Notes under the pieces: model-generated
What the model saw: the letters and a program-made list of their open reading frames with translations, nothing else
The model's database searches: none
Told to the model about the DNA's origin: nothing
Source of the DNA: DATMER01 sp035556715
GTDB taxonomy: Bacteria > Acidobacteriota > Thermoanaerobaculia > Multivoradales > UBA5704
Reading direction: 5' to 3'
Assembly (NCBI GenBank): GCA_035556715.1
Contig: DATMER010000105.1
Coordinates: forward strand, 124,001 to 188,000
DNA length: 64,000 nt
Made by a program: the position numbers and the translations under genes
In this document: positions 21,735 to 29,800 of the stretch, in pieces
How positions within the stretch are numbered: position 1 is the first letter of the stretch
Layout: each line of letters opens with the position of its first letter

Positions 21735-21764
21735 AAGCACGCGGGGAGGGTCGGCGATTACAGG
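21735..21764 (-). promoter_or_regulatory. ECF-type promoter copy 1 (CCTGTAA-N15-GCGTGCTT)
   Basis: Reading the minus strand, CCTGTAA (21758-21764) and GCGTGCTT (21735-21742) are separated by exactly 15 bases. The same two boxes with the same spacing occur at 23275-23304 and 23576-23605. The start codon of the His-rich gene is 46 bases downstream of the -10-like box. Spacing fits ECF sigma promoters. Confidence 0.65.
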
Positions 21765-21822
21765 GACCGGAGGGATTGGGAGGAGAGCGCGATCCGGAGA
21801 CCGCGCTCTCAGGACTGCGCCG

Positions 21823-22056
21823 TCAGCGCGGGGTCTTCATCTGCTCGCGCGCCTGCTCCTGTTCCTTCTCCTTCTGAACCACTCTCAGACCGGTGAGGAA
21901 CAGGTGCGCGAGGCGGTCCTGGCGTAATCGGCGCAGGGTGCGGCCGGGGGGCGGCTCCAGCCCATAGGGGTCTTCCTGGGTGCGCGGCGGGGTGCGACTG
22001 GTCGCGGTGGGCTCGTTCAGGGCCTCTTCCGTGAGGTCGATGACGATATCGGCCAT
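21823..22056 (-). CDS. Small protein of unknown function, sigma/His-rich cluster
   Basis: The 77-aa protein starts at MADIVIDLTEEAL behind AAAGGAGATAGAGAAA, a strong site. The N-terminal 15 residues look structured; the middle is Pro-rich (RTQEDPYGLEPPPGRTL) and the C-terminal half is a basic amphipathic helix ending QEQAREQMKTPR. I know no family. It sits between the sigma-like gene and the His-rich gene on the same strand, and the clustering suggests a shared process. Confidence 0.62.
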   Translation of the reverse strand: MADIVIDLTEEALNEPTATSRTPPRTQEDPYGLEPPPGRTLRRLRQDRLAHLFLTGLRVVQKEKEQEQAREQMKTPR

Positions 22057-22200
22057 TTTCTCTATCTCCTTTGAGCACGGGATCGCCCGAGCCGCGCGGG
22101 ATGTCGCGGTCGGCCTGAGCGATCCGGGTTTCCGTTCGCTCAGGTCGTCGCGACTCGACAAGAATGGGGGTGGGTGGTGATCTCCGGGAAGAAGACAAAG

Positions 22201-22236
22201 CTCCGCCCGCTCGACTGCAGGTGCGGGCGGGCGGAG
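22201..22236 (-). terminator. Intrinsic terminator after sigma-like gene
   Basis: CTCCGCCCGC and GCGGGCGGAG form a 10-bp stem with a 16-base loop. On the minus strand it is followed by CTTTGTCTTCTTCC, a weak pyrimidine tail. It would separate the sigma-like gene from the 77-aa gene. Confidence 0.5.
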
Positions 22237-22288
22237 CCTGCTATAACGCCGGATCGGGCTCGCTCGAGTCGCTGCGGCATGAGTCCTC

Positions 22289-23035
22289 CTAGTGGGGCTG
22301 CCGACGGAAGGCCAACAGCGCTTTGAAAGATCCGCTTTCGATCATGTTCAGAAGCTCCTCGAGGACAGCCGGCTCGTCGCAGGCCCCCTCGCGGAGGGCG
22401 TCCGTCAGTACCCGCCAGAGCGACTTCAAGAAGCGCTGGCGGGCGCGGTACAAGGCGACGTTGCGGGCGTTCCGCGTGAGGCTCGTCAAGTCCTCCGGCG
22501 AGGCCGGCAACTGGCCGAGGCCATAGACCTGGTAGAACAGCGTCCGGTCGCGAACGGACAGACACTCCAGGGCGAGAACCAAGAACTTCCAGGTCTTGCG
22601 GAGCAAATCGAGGATCTCCTGCATCAGCTCCGCGGCCTGCTGCTCCCGGTTCGACTGCTTCTGGGGCTCGGTTTCCAGGTACTTGTACGCGGAGAGCTCG
22701 TAGTCCTCCCAAGTTATGTTCCTTCGGGAAGTCTTGAAGCGGCGCAGGGTACGGGCACGGACGCGATGAAAGGCCTTGCGCAACTCGTAGACCGCGTTAT
22801 CCATAGGGACGAGCGGATTGTCGAGAAAATTCTGCACTTCGCAGACACCGTCAGATACGATGTCTGCACATTCTTGCGAGGGGATCCACCCCCTCCGTGT
22901 GACCCAGGTCTCGCACTTCCTCCGGAAATCGAGGTAGACCGCTTTGAGACTCTTGTTTTCCGGAAGCTCCCCGTTTCTCCAGATGATCTCGACTTCCTTG
23001 CCGACATCTAGAATCCCGCGGACCTGAGCGCTCAT
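22289..23035 (-). CDS. Divergent ECF-like sigma factor
   Basis: The 248-aa protein shows both sigma modules in divergent form. Residues ~30-105 resemble region 2 (LDFRRKCETWVTRRG, then CADIVSDGVCEVQNFL and AFHRVRARTLRRF); residues ~155-215 resemble region 4 (ALECLSVRDRTLFYQVYGLGQLP, then LTRNARNVALYRARQRFLKSLW). A ~30-residue C-terminal extension follows. The ATG comes 12 bases after the stop of a His-rich peptide gene, whose stop codon overlaps the GGAG site, so translation is probably coupled. The repeated CCTGTAA/GCGTGCTT promoter upstream is a candidate autoregulated target. No anti-sigma gene is visible. Confidence 0.7.
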   Translation of the reverse strand: MSAQVRGILDVGKEVEIIWRNGELPENKSLKAVYLDFRRKCETWVTRRGWIPSQECADIVSDGVCEVQNFLDNPLVPMDNAVYELRKAFHRVRARTLRRFKTSRRNITWEDYELSAYKYLETEPQKQSNREQQAAELMQEILDLLRKTWKFLVLALECLSVRDRTLFYQVYGLGQLPASPEDLTSLTRNARNVALYRARQRFLKSLWRVLTDALREGACDEPAVLEELLNMIESGSFKALLAFRRQPH

Positions 23036-23047
23036 TGTCCATTCTCC

Positions 23048-23227
23048 TTATGGATGCCTGTGGTCGTGATGGGCGTGTTCGGACGCGGAGCGACACTCGG
23101 CGTCCGCGGCGGTGGTAGGGCTGGGCTTACCGGCGTCCGGAGTACCGGAGCTGGATCCTGTGGCGGGGTGAGGGGCAGGGGGGCGCCCCTCGGGGCTGGG
23201 TTTCAGGGGAGCTGGGCTTTTGGACAT
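23048..23227 (-). CDS. Small His-rich peptide upstream of sigma-like gene
   Basis: This 59-aa frame is short but well supported: ATG at 23227 behind GAAAGGAGGAGAAGCCC, and TAA at 23048-23050 fused to the ribosome-binding site of the sigma-like gene. The sequence is rich in Pro and Ser (MSKSPAPLKPSPEGRPPAPH) and ends with a His cluster (EHAHHDHRHP) that resembles the HHDHEHHDHLHEP part of the 64-aa protein at 21494-21688. It holds one Cys. Function unknown; metal binding by the tail is likely. Promoter copy 2 lies 48 bases upstream. Confidence 0.62.
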   Translation of the reverse strand: MSKSPAPLKPSPEGRPPAPHPATGSSSGTPDAGKPSPTTAADAECRSASEHAHHDHRHP

Positions 23228-23274
23228 GGGCTTCTCCTCCTTTCGGGTGGGGTGTTCCTGTGCGCCTACACAGG

Positions 23275-23304
23275 AAGCACGCCCCCGATGGGCGTGCTTA
23301 CAGG
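23275..23304 (-). promoter_or_regulatory. ECF-type promoter copy 2 with internal palindrome
   Basis: Minus strand: CCTGTAA (23298-23304), 15 bases, GCGTGCTT (23275-23282). Here the spacer also completes an inverted repeat AAGCACGCCC / GGGCGTGCTT spanning most of the promoter, so a dimeric regulator could bind on top of the sigma site. It precedes the 59-aa peptide and the sigma-like gene. Confidence 0.65.
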
Positions 23305-23426
23305 GCTATCTGGTTGTTGGAGCGAGCGAACGCGAAGGTACGGGAGAACGCGAAGAGAGCCCGGGCGGCCTGGGAGGGGATGCGGGACTTCTGGGGCCGG
23401 GCGGCCGGGGCTCGAGCAGAACTCAT
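23298..23426 (-). CDS. Possible 42-aa peptide
   Basis: ATG at 23426 directly follows the TAG of the 41-aa frame (TAGATG); the frame stops with the TAA that is also part of promoter copy 2. The product is basic and Ala/Arg-rich. There is no ribosome-binding site of its own (the preceding bases are T-rich), so expression would depend on coupling. Weakly supported. Confidence 0.25.
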   Translation of the reverse strand: MSSARAPAARPQKSRIPSQAARALFAFSRTFAFARSNNQIAL

Positions 23427-23552
23427 CTAAAAACAAAAACAGCGAAGGAGCATCCTGGATTCCGAAATTCCTGGCCCAGTTGTCCCAAGGGGACGTCGCA
23501 CGGGGAGTTGGAAGGGGGGAAGGGGCTCGGGACCGGTGGAGTGGAAATGCAT
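23427..23552 (-). CDS. Possible 41-aa peptide behind promoter copy 3
   Basis: ATG at 23552 lies 10 bases after CAGGAGG and 24 bases downstream of the -10-like box of promoter copy 3. The product starts MHFHSTGPEPLPPF and ends with two Cys (MLLRCFCF). I include it because each copy of the repeated promoter is followed by a short frame with a ribosome-binding site; coding potential is otherwise unproven. Confidence 0.35.
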   Translation of the reverse strand: MHFHSTGPEPLPPFQLPVRRPLGTTGPGISESRMLLRCFCF

Positions 23553-23575
23553 GGATTCAAGGCCTCCTGGAACAG

Positions 23576-23605
23576 AAGCACGCCCCCTCTGGACCCGATT
23601 ACAGG
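23576..23605 (-). promoter_or_regulatory. ECF-type promoter copy 3 (CCTGTAA-N15-GCGTGCTT)
   Basis: Minus strand: CCTGTAA (23599-23605), 15 bases, GCGTGCTT (23576-23583), identical boxes and spacing to copies 1 and 2. In the ~210 bases to its right, up to the sigma-54 site, I see no gene, only a short CCGCT/AGCGG hairpin. Confidence 0.6.
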
Positions 23606-23816
23606 TTGTCCGACCGCTGAAGCGGACGATCCTCTGGAGGTGCGATCCGTTCGAGGGCCGAGGGCGAGAGCCGCATCCCGCTATGGCCCTTGGCAAAAGT
23701 GTTACCGCCGGTAGCAGAAGCCGATTCGACCGGAGCGGCCCGTCCGGCCCGGACAGAAGGCTGCAACTCTCTCATCCTCAGCGGCTTACCGCCTTCCTGA
23801 CCTCTTCTTGAAGCTG

Positions 23817-23832
23817 TGGCACCCGCCTTGCT
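23817..23832 (+). promoter_or_regulatory. Sigma-54 promoter of the minor pilin operon
   Basis: TGGCACCCGCCTTGCT matches the -24/-12 consensus TGGCACG-N4-TTGCW at all but one conserved base. The expected transcription start (about 12 bases after the GC) falls near 23843, only about five bases before the ATG of the first pilin, so the mRNA would be nearly leaderless. Sigma-54 control of pilin genes is established in Pseudomonas and Geobacter. Confidence 0.7.
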
Positions 23833-23847
23833 CTAGGCCGGGACGCC

Positions 23848-24387
23848 ATGAGCACCCAAATTGAACGCAGCCGCAGCGGCGGCTTCACGCTGGTCGAGGT
23901 CCTGGTTGCGATGAGCGTCATGATGATCCTGATGCTCATCGTCGGGCCACCGCTGGCCAAGTTCCTCCAGCGGAGCAAGCTCACGGGGGCGGTACAGCAG
24001 ACCGCGTCGCTGATGCGGCTGGCCCGCATCCATGCGATCAAGCGGTCGAGCTGGACCGCGGTGCGCATCCAGCCCGCCGCCACGCCCCCTCATGCCACGG
24101 CGTTCGTGGACATGGACCGGGACCGCCAGTTCGACTCGGGGGAGCCGGTCCTGGGGACCGTCCTGCTCGAACGGGGGATCACGTTCCTGGCGCCGGACGG
24201 CTTCGCGGTCTTCCAGGAGAACGGCGGCCTGGAATCGTCGGGTGACTTCCGCTTCACCGATGCCAAGGGCAACGAGATGGAAGTCCGAGTGGAGCAGGCG
24301 GCCACCGGCAAGATCGGGATCTGCAAGTACGAGAACGGCGTCTGCATCAAGAGAGGCCAAGGAGGAGAGGTATGGACGTGGAAGTGA
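23848..24387 (+). CDS. Type IV minor pilin, GspH/FimT-like
   Basis: The 179-aa protein has a class III prepilin signal: short basic leader MSTQIERSRSGG, then FTLVEVLVAMSVMMILMLIVG with the conserved Glu at +5 after the Gly cleavage site. A GspH/FimT-like globular head follows (RIHAIKRSSWTAVRIQP, then ITFLAPDGFAVF). PilD would cleave and methylate it. It is first in an operon with three more minor pilins and PilY1; the next gene overlaps its 3' end by 16 bases. No Shine-Dalgarno site precedes the ATG. Confidence 0.9.
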   Translation: MSTQIERSRSGGFTLVEVLVAMSVMMILMLIVGPPLAKFLQRSKLTGAVQQTASLMRLARIHAIKRSSWTAVRIQPAATPPHATAFVDMDRDRQFDSGEPVLGTVLLERGITFLAPDGFAVFQENGGLESSGDFRFTDAKGNEMEVRVEQAATGKIGICKYENGVCIKRGQGGEVWTWK

Positions 24388-24914
24388 GCGCCGGAAAGCC
24401 GGGCGAGGCGGGCTTCTCGATGATCGAGGCGCTGATCGCGGCCGCCATCCTGCTGATCATCGCCATCGGGCTGATCCCGATGTTCACCCAGTCGATCCTC
24501 AACAACGCGGCGGGCAGCGATTACACGACCTCCAGCGTCCACGCCAAGGACGAGCTGGAGAACCTGCAGGACGCCGCCTTCCACAACGAGGCCCTGGTCA
24601 TCGACAGCGGGGACGTGGAGCTCCTGACCACCGACTTCTGGCTGCCGGGCACCGCCGGCCTCGGCGACGAGCTCTGGACAGATACGGTGCCGTCGGGCTC
24701 CGAGCCCAGGTGGACGAGGACCACGGGCGTGACGCAGTACTCGATCATCGCGTTCGACGACGGCATGCTCGCCGACGCGGAGCGCAAGAACGGGAACGCG
24801 CAGCCGACCGAGGTCCACTTCAAGATCATCGAGGTGCGGCTGGCCAACAACAAGGCGCAGTCCGGCCTGCCGCCGGGTCCGAGCCTCGTCTACCGGATGA
24901 TCAAACCCTTCTGA
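24372..24914 (+). CDS. Type IV minor pilin, PilV-like
   Basis: The 180-aa protein carries a 15-residue leader ending in Gly, then FSMIEALIAAAILLIIAIGLIPMF, with Glu at +5. The head is acidic and unlike characterised PilV in detail, but gene order (FimT, PilV, PilW, PilX, PilY1) makes the assignment reasonable. GGAGGAGAGGT precedes its ATG inside the previous gene. Confidence 0.85.
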   Translation: MDVEVSAGKPGEAGFSMIEALIAAAILLIIAIGLIPMFTQSILNNAAGSDYTTSSVHAKDELENLQDAAFHNEALVIDSGDVELLTTDFWLPGTAGLGDELWTDTVPSGSEPRWTRTTGVTQYSIIAFDDGMLADAERKNGNAQPTEVHFKIIEVRLANNKAQSGLPPGPSLVYRMIKPF

Positions 24915-24946
24915 GGTCATTGAGGATTACCGCGAGGATTATCGTC

Positions 24947-26221
24947 ATGCGTCCAGCTCCCAATCCAGCTCCGTCCCGCGAGGCGGGCTTCACCGTCGTC
25001 GAGCTGCTGGTCTCGCTCGTGGTGGTCGTCGAGGTCCTGCTCGGCGTGCTGATGCTGTTCGACTTCAGCAACCGGCTGACCCGGGCGCAGATCAACGTGT
25101 CCGACATGCAGCAGGCGCTGCGAGTGTCCCACCAGGAGATTGCGGAGGAGATCCGCATGGCCGGGGCCGGCGGGCTGCCCCCGATGCCCGTGGCTCCCGG
25201 AGGAGCCCTCTGGTGGATCAACGGCGCCGCGGACGACCAGCTCATCGGACCGGACGGCACGCCCGAGGTGCTCGGCGGGACCGACATCCTGATCGTCCGC
25301 GGGGTCTTCTCGACCCCTCTCTACCACGTCGATCCAAAGGCGCCGGGGACGTTCACCTTGAACAACGTGAGCCCCCCCGCGGCCACGGCCGGCACGATCC
25401 TGATCCGCGACAAGACGGCGACCCTGGTCCCGCAGAACCTCACGGCCATCATCGACGCCGTGACGGAGCGGCGGCCGGAGGCGCTCCTTCTGATCAGCCC
25501 GCTCAATTCGGCGATCTACTCGGTGGTCGAGCTCGACCCGCAGAACTCCGTCGTGAACGATCCCGCCAACATCACGATCGCGTTCCGGATCACCGCCGGC
25601 ACGTACACCGACCGTTACCTCCAGTTCCGCCCGGGGAACGCCTACAACCCCGACCTCACCAAGGTGGCCTTTGTCGGCCTCCTCGAGGAGCACCGGTTCT
25701 ACATCCGCGAGGAGTATGCGATCCCCAACGACCAGACCTCGGAGCTGACCCCGCGGCTGTCGCGGGCGCGCACCTATCCGAACACCGAGGTCCCCTATCA
25801 GGAGAATGACGACAACTGGGGGATCGACATCGCCGACAACATCATGGACATGCAGATCGCCCTGGGCTTCGATTCGCTCAACGGCGGCGGCTCGATCCTG
25901 CAGGACACCAACGACGTGGGGCTCGACGACCGCATCTTCGAGGCTGCCGACGGGCAGACCGATGACTGGCTGTTCAACTTCGCCGGTGAGCTGCCCACGG
26001 ACCCGGACTGGGTCAACGCCCGGCTCCACTATCTCCGGATCAACCTCCTGGGCCGCACCGAGCGGCGGGACCCGAAGTACGAGGCGCCGCTCCTGGCGCG
26101 GATCGAAGACCGGACGTTCGCCGCGAACCACCCCCTGAACGTGCCGCAGCGCGACGGCGGCAACCAACGGATGTACCGGCGGCGCGTCCTCCGGACCCTG
26201 ATCGATCTGAGGAACATGTGA
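24947..26221 (+). CDS. Type IV minor pilin, PilW-like
   Basis: The 424-aa product starts at 24947 (MRPAPNPAPSREAG) followed by FTVVELLVSLVVVVEVLLGVLML, a normal prepilin helix with Glu at +5. The long head contains repeated beta-rich stretches and DDNWGIDIADNIMDMQIALGFDS, a pattern common in PilW. A TTG 27 bases upstream is a weaker alternative start. The TGA stop overlaps the ATG of the next gene (TGATG). Confidence 0.87.
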   Translation: MRPAPNPAPSREAGFTVVELLVSLVVVVEVLLGVLMLFDFSNRLTRAQINVSDMQQALRVSHQEIAEEIRMAGAGGLPPMPVAPGGALWWINGAADDQLIGPDGTPEVLGGTDILIVRGVFSTPLYHVDPKAPGTFTLNNVSPPAATAGTILIRDKTATLVPQNLTAIIDAVTERRPEALLLISPLNSAIYSVVELDPQNSVVNDPANITIAFRITAGTYTDRYLQFRPGNAYNPDLTKVAFVGLLEEHRFYIREEYAIPNDQTSELTPRLSRARTYPNTEVPYQENDDNWGIDIADNIMDMQIALGFDSLNGGGSILQDTNDVGLDDRIFEAADGQTDDWLFNFAGELPTDPDWVNARLHYLRINLLGRTERRDPKYEAPLLARIEDRTFAANHPLNVPQRDGGNQRMYRRRVLRTLIDLRNM

Positions 26222-26775
26222 TGCGCAACACGATGAACGCCCGGCGCGGCGAGAACGGCAGCGCCTACATCGTCGCCCTGCTGGCGCTCGCGGTGCTCAC
26301 GATCCTGGGCCTGTCGCTCGTGCTGATCACGGGCACCGAGGTCCAGGTGGGAGCCAACGAGCGCACGGTCACCCGCACCTTCTACTCCGCGGACTCGGGG
26401 GTGGCGCTGGCGGCGGCCAAGGCCCTGGCCAGCGGGCAGTACTCGGGGTCCACGGTCCTGCTCAACGAGACCCAGGTAGGCAGCTCGCGCGTCGCGGACC
26501 GGATCGAGGTCTCGAACCTGGTGACCACCCTGGCGGTGCCCTGCGACTGGTGCCCCTACAACGACGACGGGGTGCCCGAGTTCTGGAAGGTCCACCACGT
26601 GGCCACGGCCACGGCGGAGAGGGTGGCCTGGTCGGGCGCCGGCCTGCCGCCCGTGAACGCCAAGATCCTGAGCCGCAAGACCACGAGCGCGATGTTCGAA
26701 TTCCAACCCTGGCCAGCCCCTCCACCCGAGTCGATGCCTAGCGATCCCGCGGTGCTGGCGAAGATCAAGTTCTAA
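26221..26775 (+). CDS. Type IV pilus assembly protein, PilX-like
   Basis: The 184-aa protein has the PilX_N-type start NGSAYIVALLALAVLTILGLSLVLITGTEVQVGANER with no Glu at +5, as is usual for PilX. The head includes a CDWC motif. ATG at 26221 shares one base with the PilW stop; a GTG one codon earlier is also possible. Minor pilins of this set prime pilus assembly and load PilY1. Confidence 0.85.
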   Translation: MRNTMNARRGENGSAYIVALLALAVLTILGLSLVLITGTEVQVGANERTVTRTFYSADSGVALAAAKALASGQYSGSTVLLNETQVGSSRVADRIEVSNLVTTLAVPCDWCPYNDDGVPEFWKVHHVATATAERVAWSGAGLPPVNAKILSRKTTSAMFEFQPWPAPPPESMPSDPAVLAKIKF

Positions 26776-26802
26776 ATCAATACACGTCGGAGGGGAATCC
26801 AC

Positions 26803-29800
26803 ATGTCGCCCGAAAGACCGTCGACCGGCAGGACCGCCCTGGGCGCGCTCGCGTGCGCCGCCCTGCTGCTCCTGGCCCTGCTCCTGGCTGGTACCCCCGC
26901 GGCGCTCGCCGACGACCGGGAGCTGCTGCGCGGCTCGGTGAGCGAGCCCTACGTCTTCATCCTCCTCGACACCTCCGGCTCGATGCACTGGACCCCCAAG
27001 TGCACACAGGCGCAGTTCAACGCCGGCGAATGCGACTTCCTCTGCCCGGAGGGCGACTGCTACGCACCGCTCCAGGGCGACGACCCGAGCTCCAAGTTCT
27101 TCCAGGCCAAGGAGGCGCTGTACGAGGTCATCAAGGACATCGACAACGTCCAGTTCGGCTTCGCCACCTACAACCAGGACGGCGCCTTCATGAAGGCCAA
27201 GCACTACCTCTACCGCGCCAGGGAGAACGGGCCGAACATCGTGACGGGCCTCCCCTTCCCGTCGGCCGGCTCCCAGGACGTGTTGGGAATGTTGTGGAGC
27301 TGCACCTCCGGCAGCCAGATCGGGTGCAACGACGACAATCCGGCGGACTCCGGCGACTCCTGGGAGATGACGCGGATCCGGCGGCTGCCGAAGGGCGGAG
27401 TCTCCTTCAACCAGGACGTCACCGTCTGGGTCCGCCACAACGGCAACAGGTACCGGATCAAGTACGACCCCGTCGCCGGCAGCCTGGGGTCGAGCGTGCG
27501 GTTCAACATTGACATCGACCGCTGCACCAACGACTCCTGCTCGAGCACAGCGAACGTCAGCAACAAGGACGTCAATTTCGATTTGATCGACCAGTTCAGC
27601 TCCTGGGATCTCGAAGTCAACCGGACCAACCCGAAGCTCGGCTTCTTCAACCAGGGAGACGTCGCCGACCCGAGCGCCACCGACACCTGCGCCGGATGGG
27701 ACCCGAACGCGACCGCGACGGGTGTGCCCCCGGGCACGTTCCCGAGCGAGAGCGCGACCGAAGACAGGTTCGGCGGCGCGTACAGCATCCGCTTTCCCAC
27801 CACCGCCGACCCCCAGGGGCGGGGTGCCTTTTTCACCATGGGCGACGTCGTCCCGCTCGACTGGAACAACAACCACCAGCAGGACATCCTGAAGCGGCTG
27901 GCGCCCAACATCATTGACAATCCCTCGGCGACGCCGGACTTCCGTTCAGTCTCCTACTTCCGGGACACGCGCTCGGGCTCGGAGTCCTTCCTCCGGCTCA
28001 AGGATGAAGACCTGCGGCCGTTCGTCGCCAGCGGCTCCACCCCACTCGGCAACTCGGTGAAGTCGTTCCGCTCCTGGTGGGCCGGCTGCACGGGTGCGAA
28101 CTGCGCGCCGGGAGGCTGGGAGAAGGAGGCGGCGCAAAGGGACCCCGAGTTCGCCTGCCGCAAGAAGTTCCTGCTGGTCCTCACCGACGGCGACGAGAGC
28201 TGCGTGCCGCCGCCCAGCAACCTCACCGGCGCCGATCCCTGCCCCTGGACGAAGACGCTGTTCGACCAGGAGGGCATCAAGACCTTCGTCGTGGCGTTCG
28301 GCGTCGAGAACACGGCGGGGAACAAGCTCGAGTGCATGGCCGCCAACGGCGGCAGCGGCGAGCCCATCTACCCGCAGAACAAGCAGGAGCTGATCAACGC
28401 CCTCACCGACATCTTCGGGCAGATCCGCGAGGAGGCCAGCGCCTTCGCCTCCGCCGCCGTGCCGTCGGTCCAGGCCGAGGTGGCCGACCGCATCTTCCTC
28501 TCCAGCTTCACTCCGCTCAACGGCGAGGCGGTGTGGGACGGCCATCTCGACGCCTATCTCAAGCCGCTGCCGCTCACCGACGACGGCAAGCCGGACCGCG
28601 AGCGCGCCTGCCCGCCGGTGGGCAGCTCGAACCGTGGAAGCTGCCATCTTTGGGACGCCGGAGAGGTGATCGTCGGCCAGGCGCCCGAGATGGTCGACAT
28701 GAACAACTCGTCCACGCTCTCTCCGGGCATCCTCAAGCTGGGCATGAACCCCAACGAGCGCCGGGTCTTCTACGGCAAGACGCCGTCGACGAACGGCATC
28801 CATCAGAATCTCGGCCTGTTCGCGCCGCCCCAGACCGCGCCGGTGGCGACCGACCCCAACTGGCTCGACATCTGGAACGCGTTCAAGATCCCCTTCACCG
28901 CCCCGGAGACCCCTGCCACCGCCAAGAAACGGACCGAGGACATCATCAAGCAGACGCTGGCGGTCAAGGACTCGGAGATCGAGAAGGCCGACGGCTCCAG
29001 GACTCCGATCCGCTACGTGCTCGGCGACATCTTCCACTCCGACCCGGCCATCATCGACCGGCCGAGCGACTTCAGCTTCTACTCGTCCGACGTCTTCGGC
29101 ATCCCGAACGCGGTGAGCTGCACGAACAACCCGGGCTACCGCTGCTTCGCCGACCGGCACCAGCGCCGCCGCAAGATGGTGGTCGTGGGCAGCAACGACG
29201 GCCAGCTCCACTTCTTCGACGCCGGCATCTGGGACTCCGACACCGGGAAGTTCACCGACGGCACCGGCACGGAGCTGTTCTCCTACATTCCGCGCGTGGG
29301 CATGCCGCTCGTCCGCGAGCTCGCTGAGAACGGCCGCCAGCTCTACGGCATCGACTCCACGGCGAGGCTCGACGACGTCTTCCTCGATCCGCAGCACAAC
29401 GGCACCCCCGATCCGAGCCAGCGGGAGTGGCGCACGCTGGTGATCGGCGGCTTCCGCGAGGGCGGCGAGATCGACGCCAACGGCGGCAACGTGGCCGACT
29501 TCTTCAGCGGCTACTATGCGCTCGACATCACCCAGCCGGACCAGCTCAGGACTGACAAGTCGCCGATCGACGAGCGGATCGTCCCGAGCTGCATGACGAC
29601 CAACAACCAGACCGTTTCGGGCTGCGGCACGCTGCCGTTCCCCGCGCTCCTCTGGGAGTTCACCGACTCGCTCCCCGGCGGCGACTACCGGTTCGACGAG
29701 GACGACAACAACGAGCCCGACCTGGGCCAGACCTGGTCGGTGCCCACCGTGGGCAGGATCCGGGTCAATATCGGCACGACCACGACCTACAAGTTCGTGG

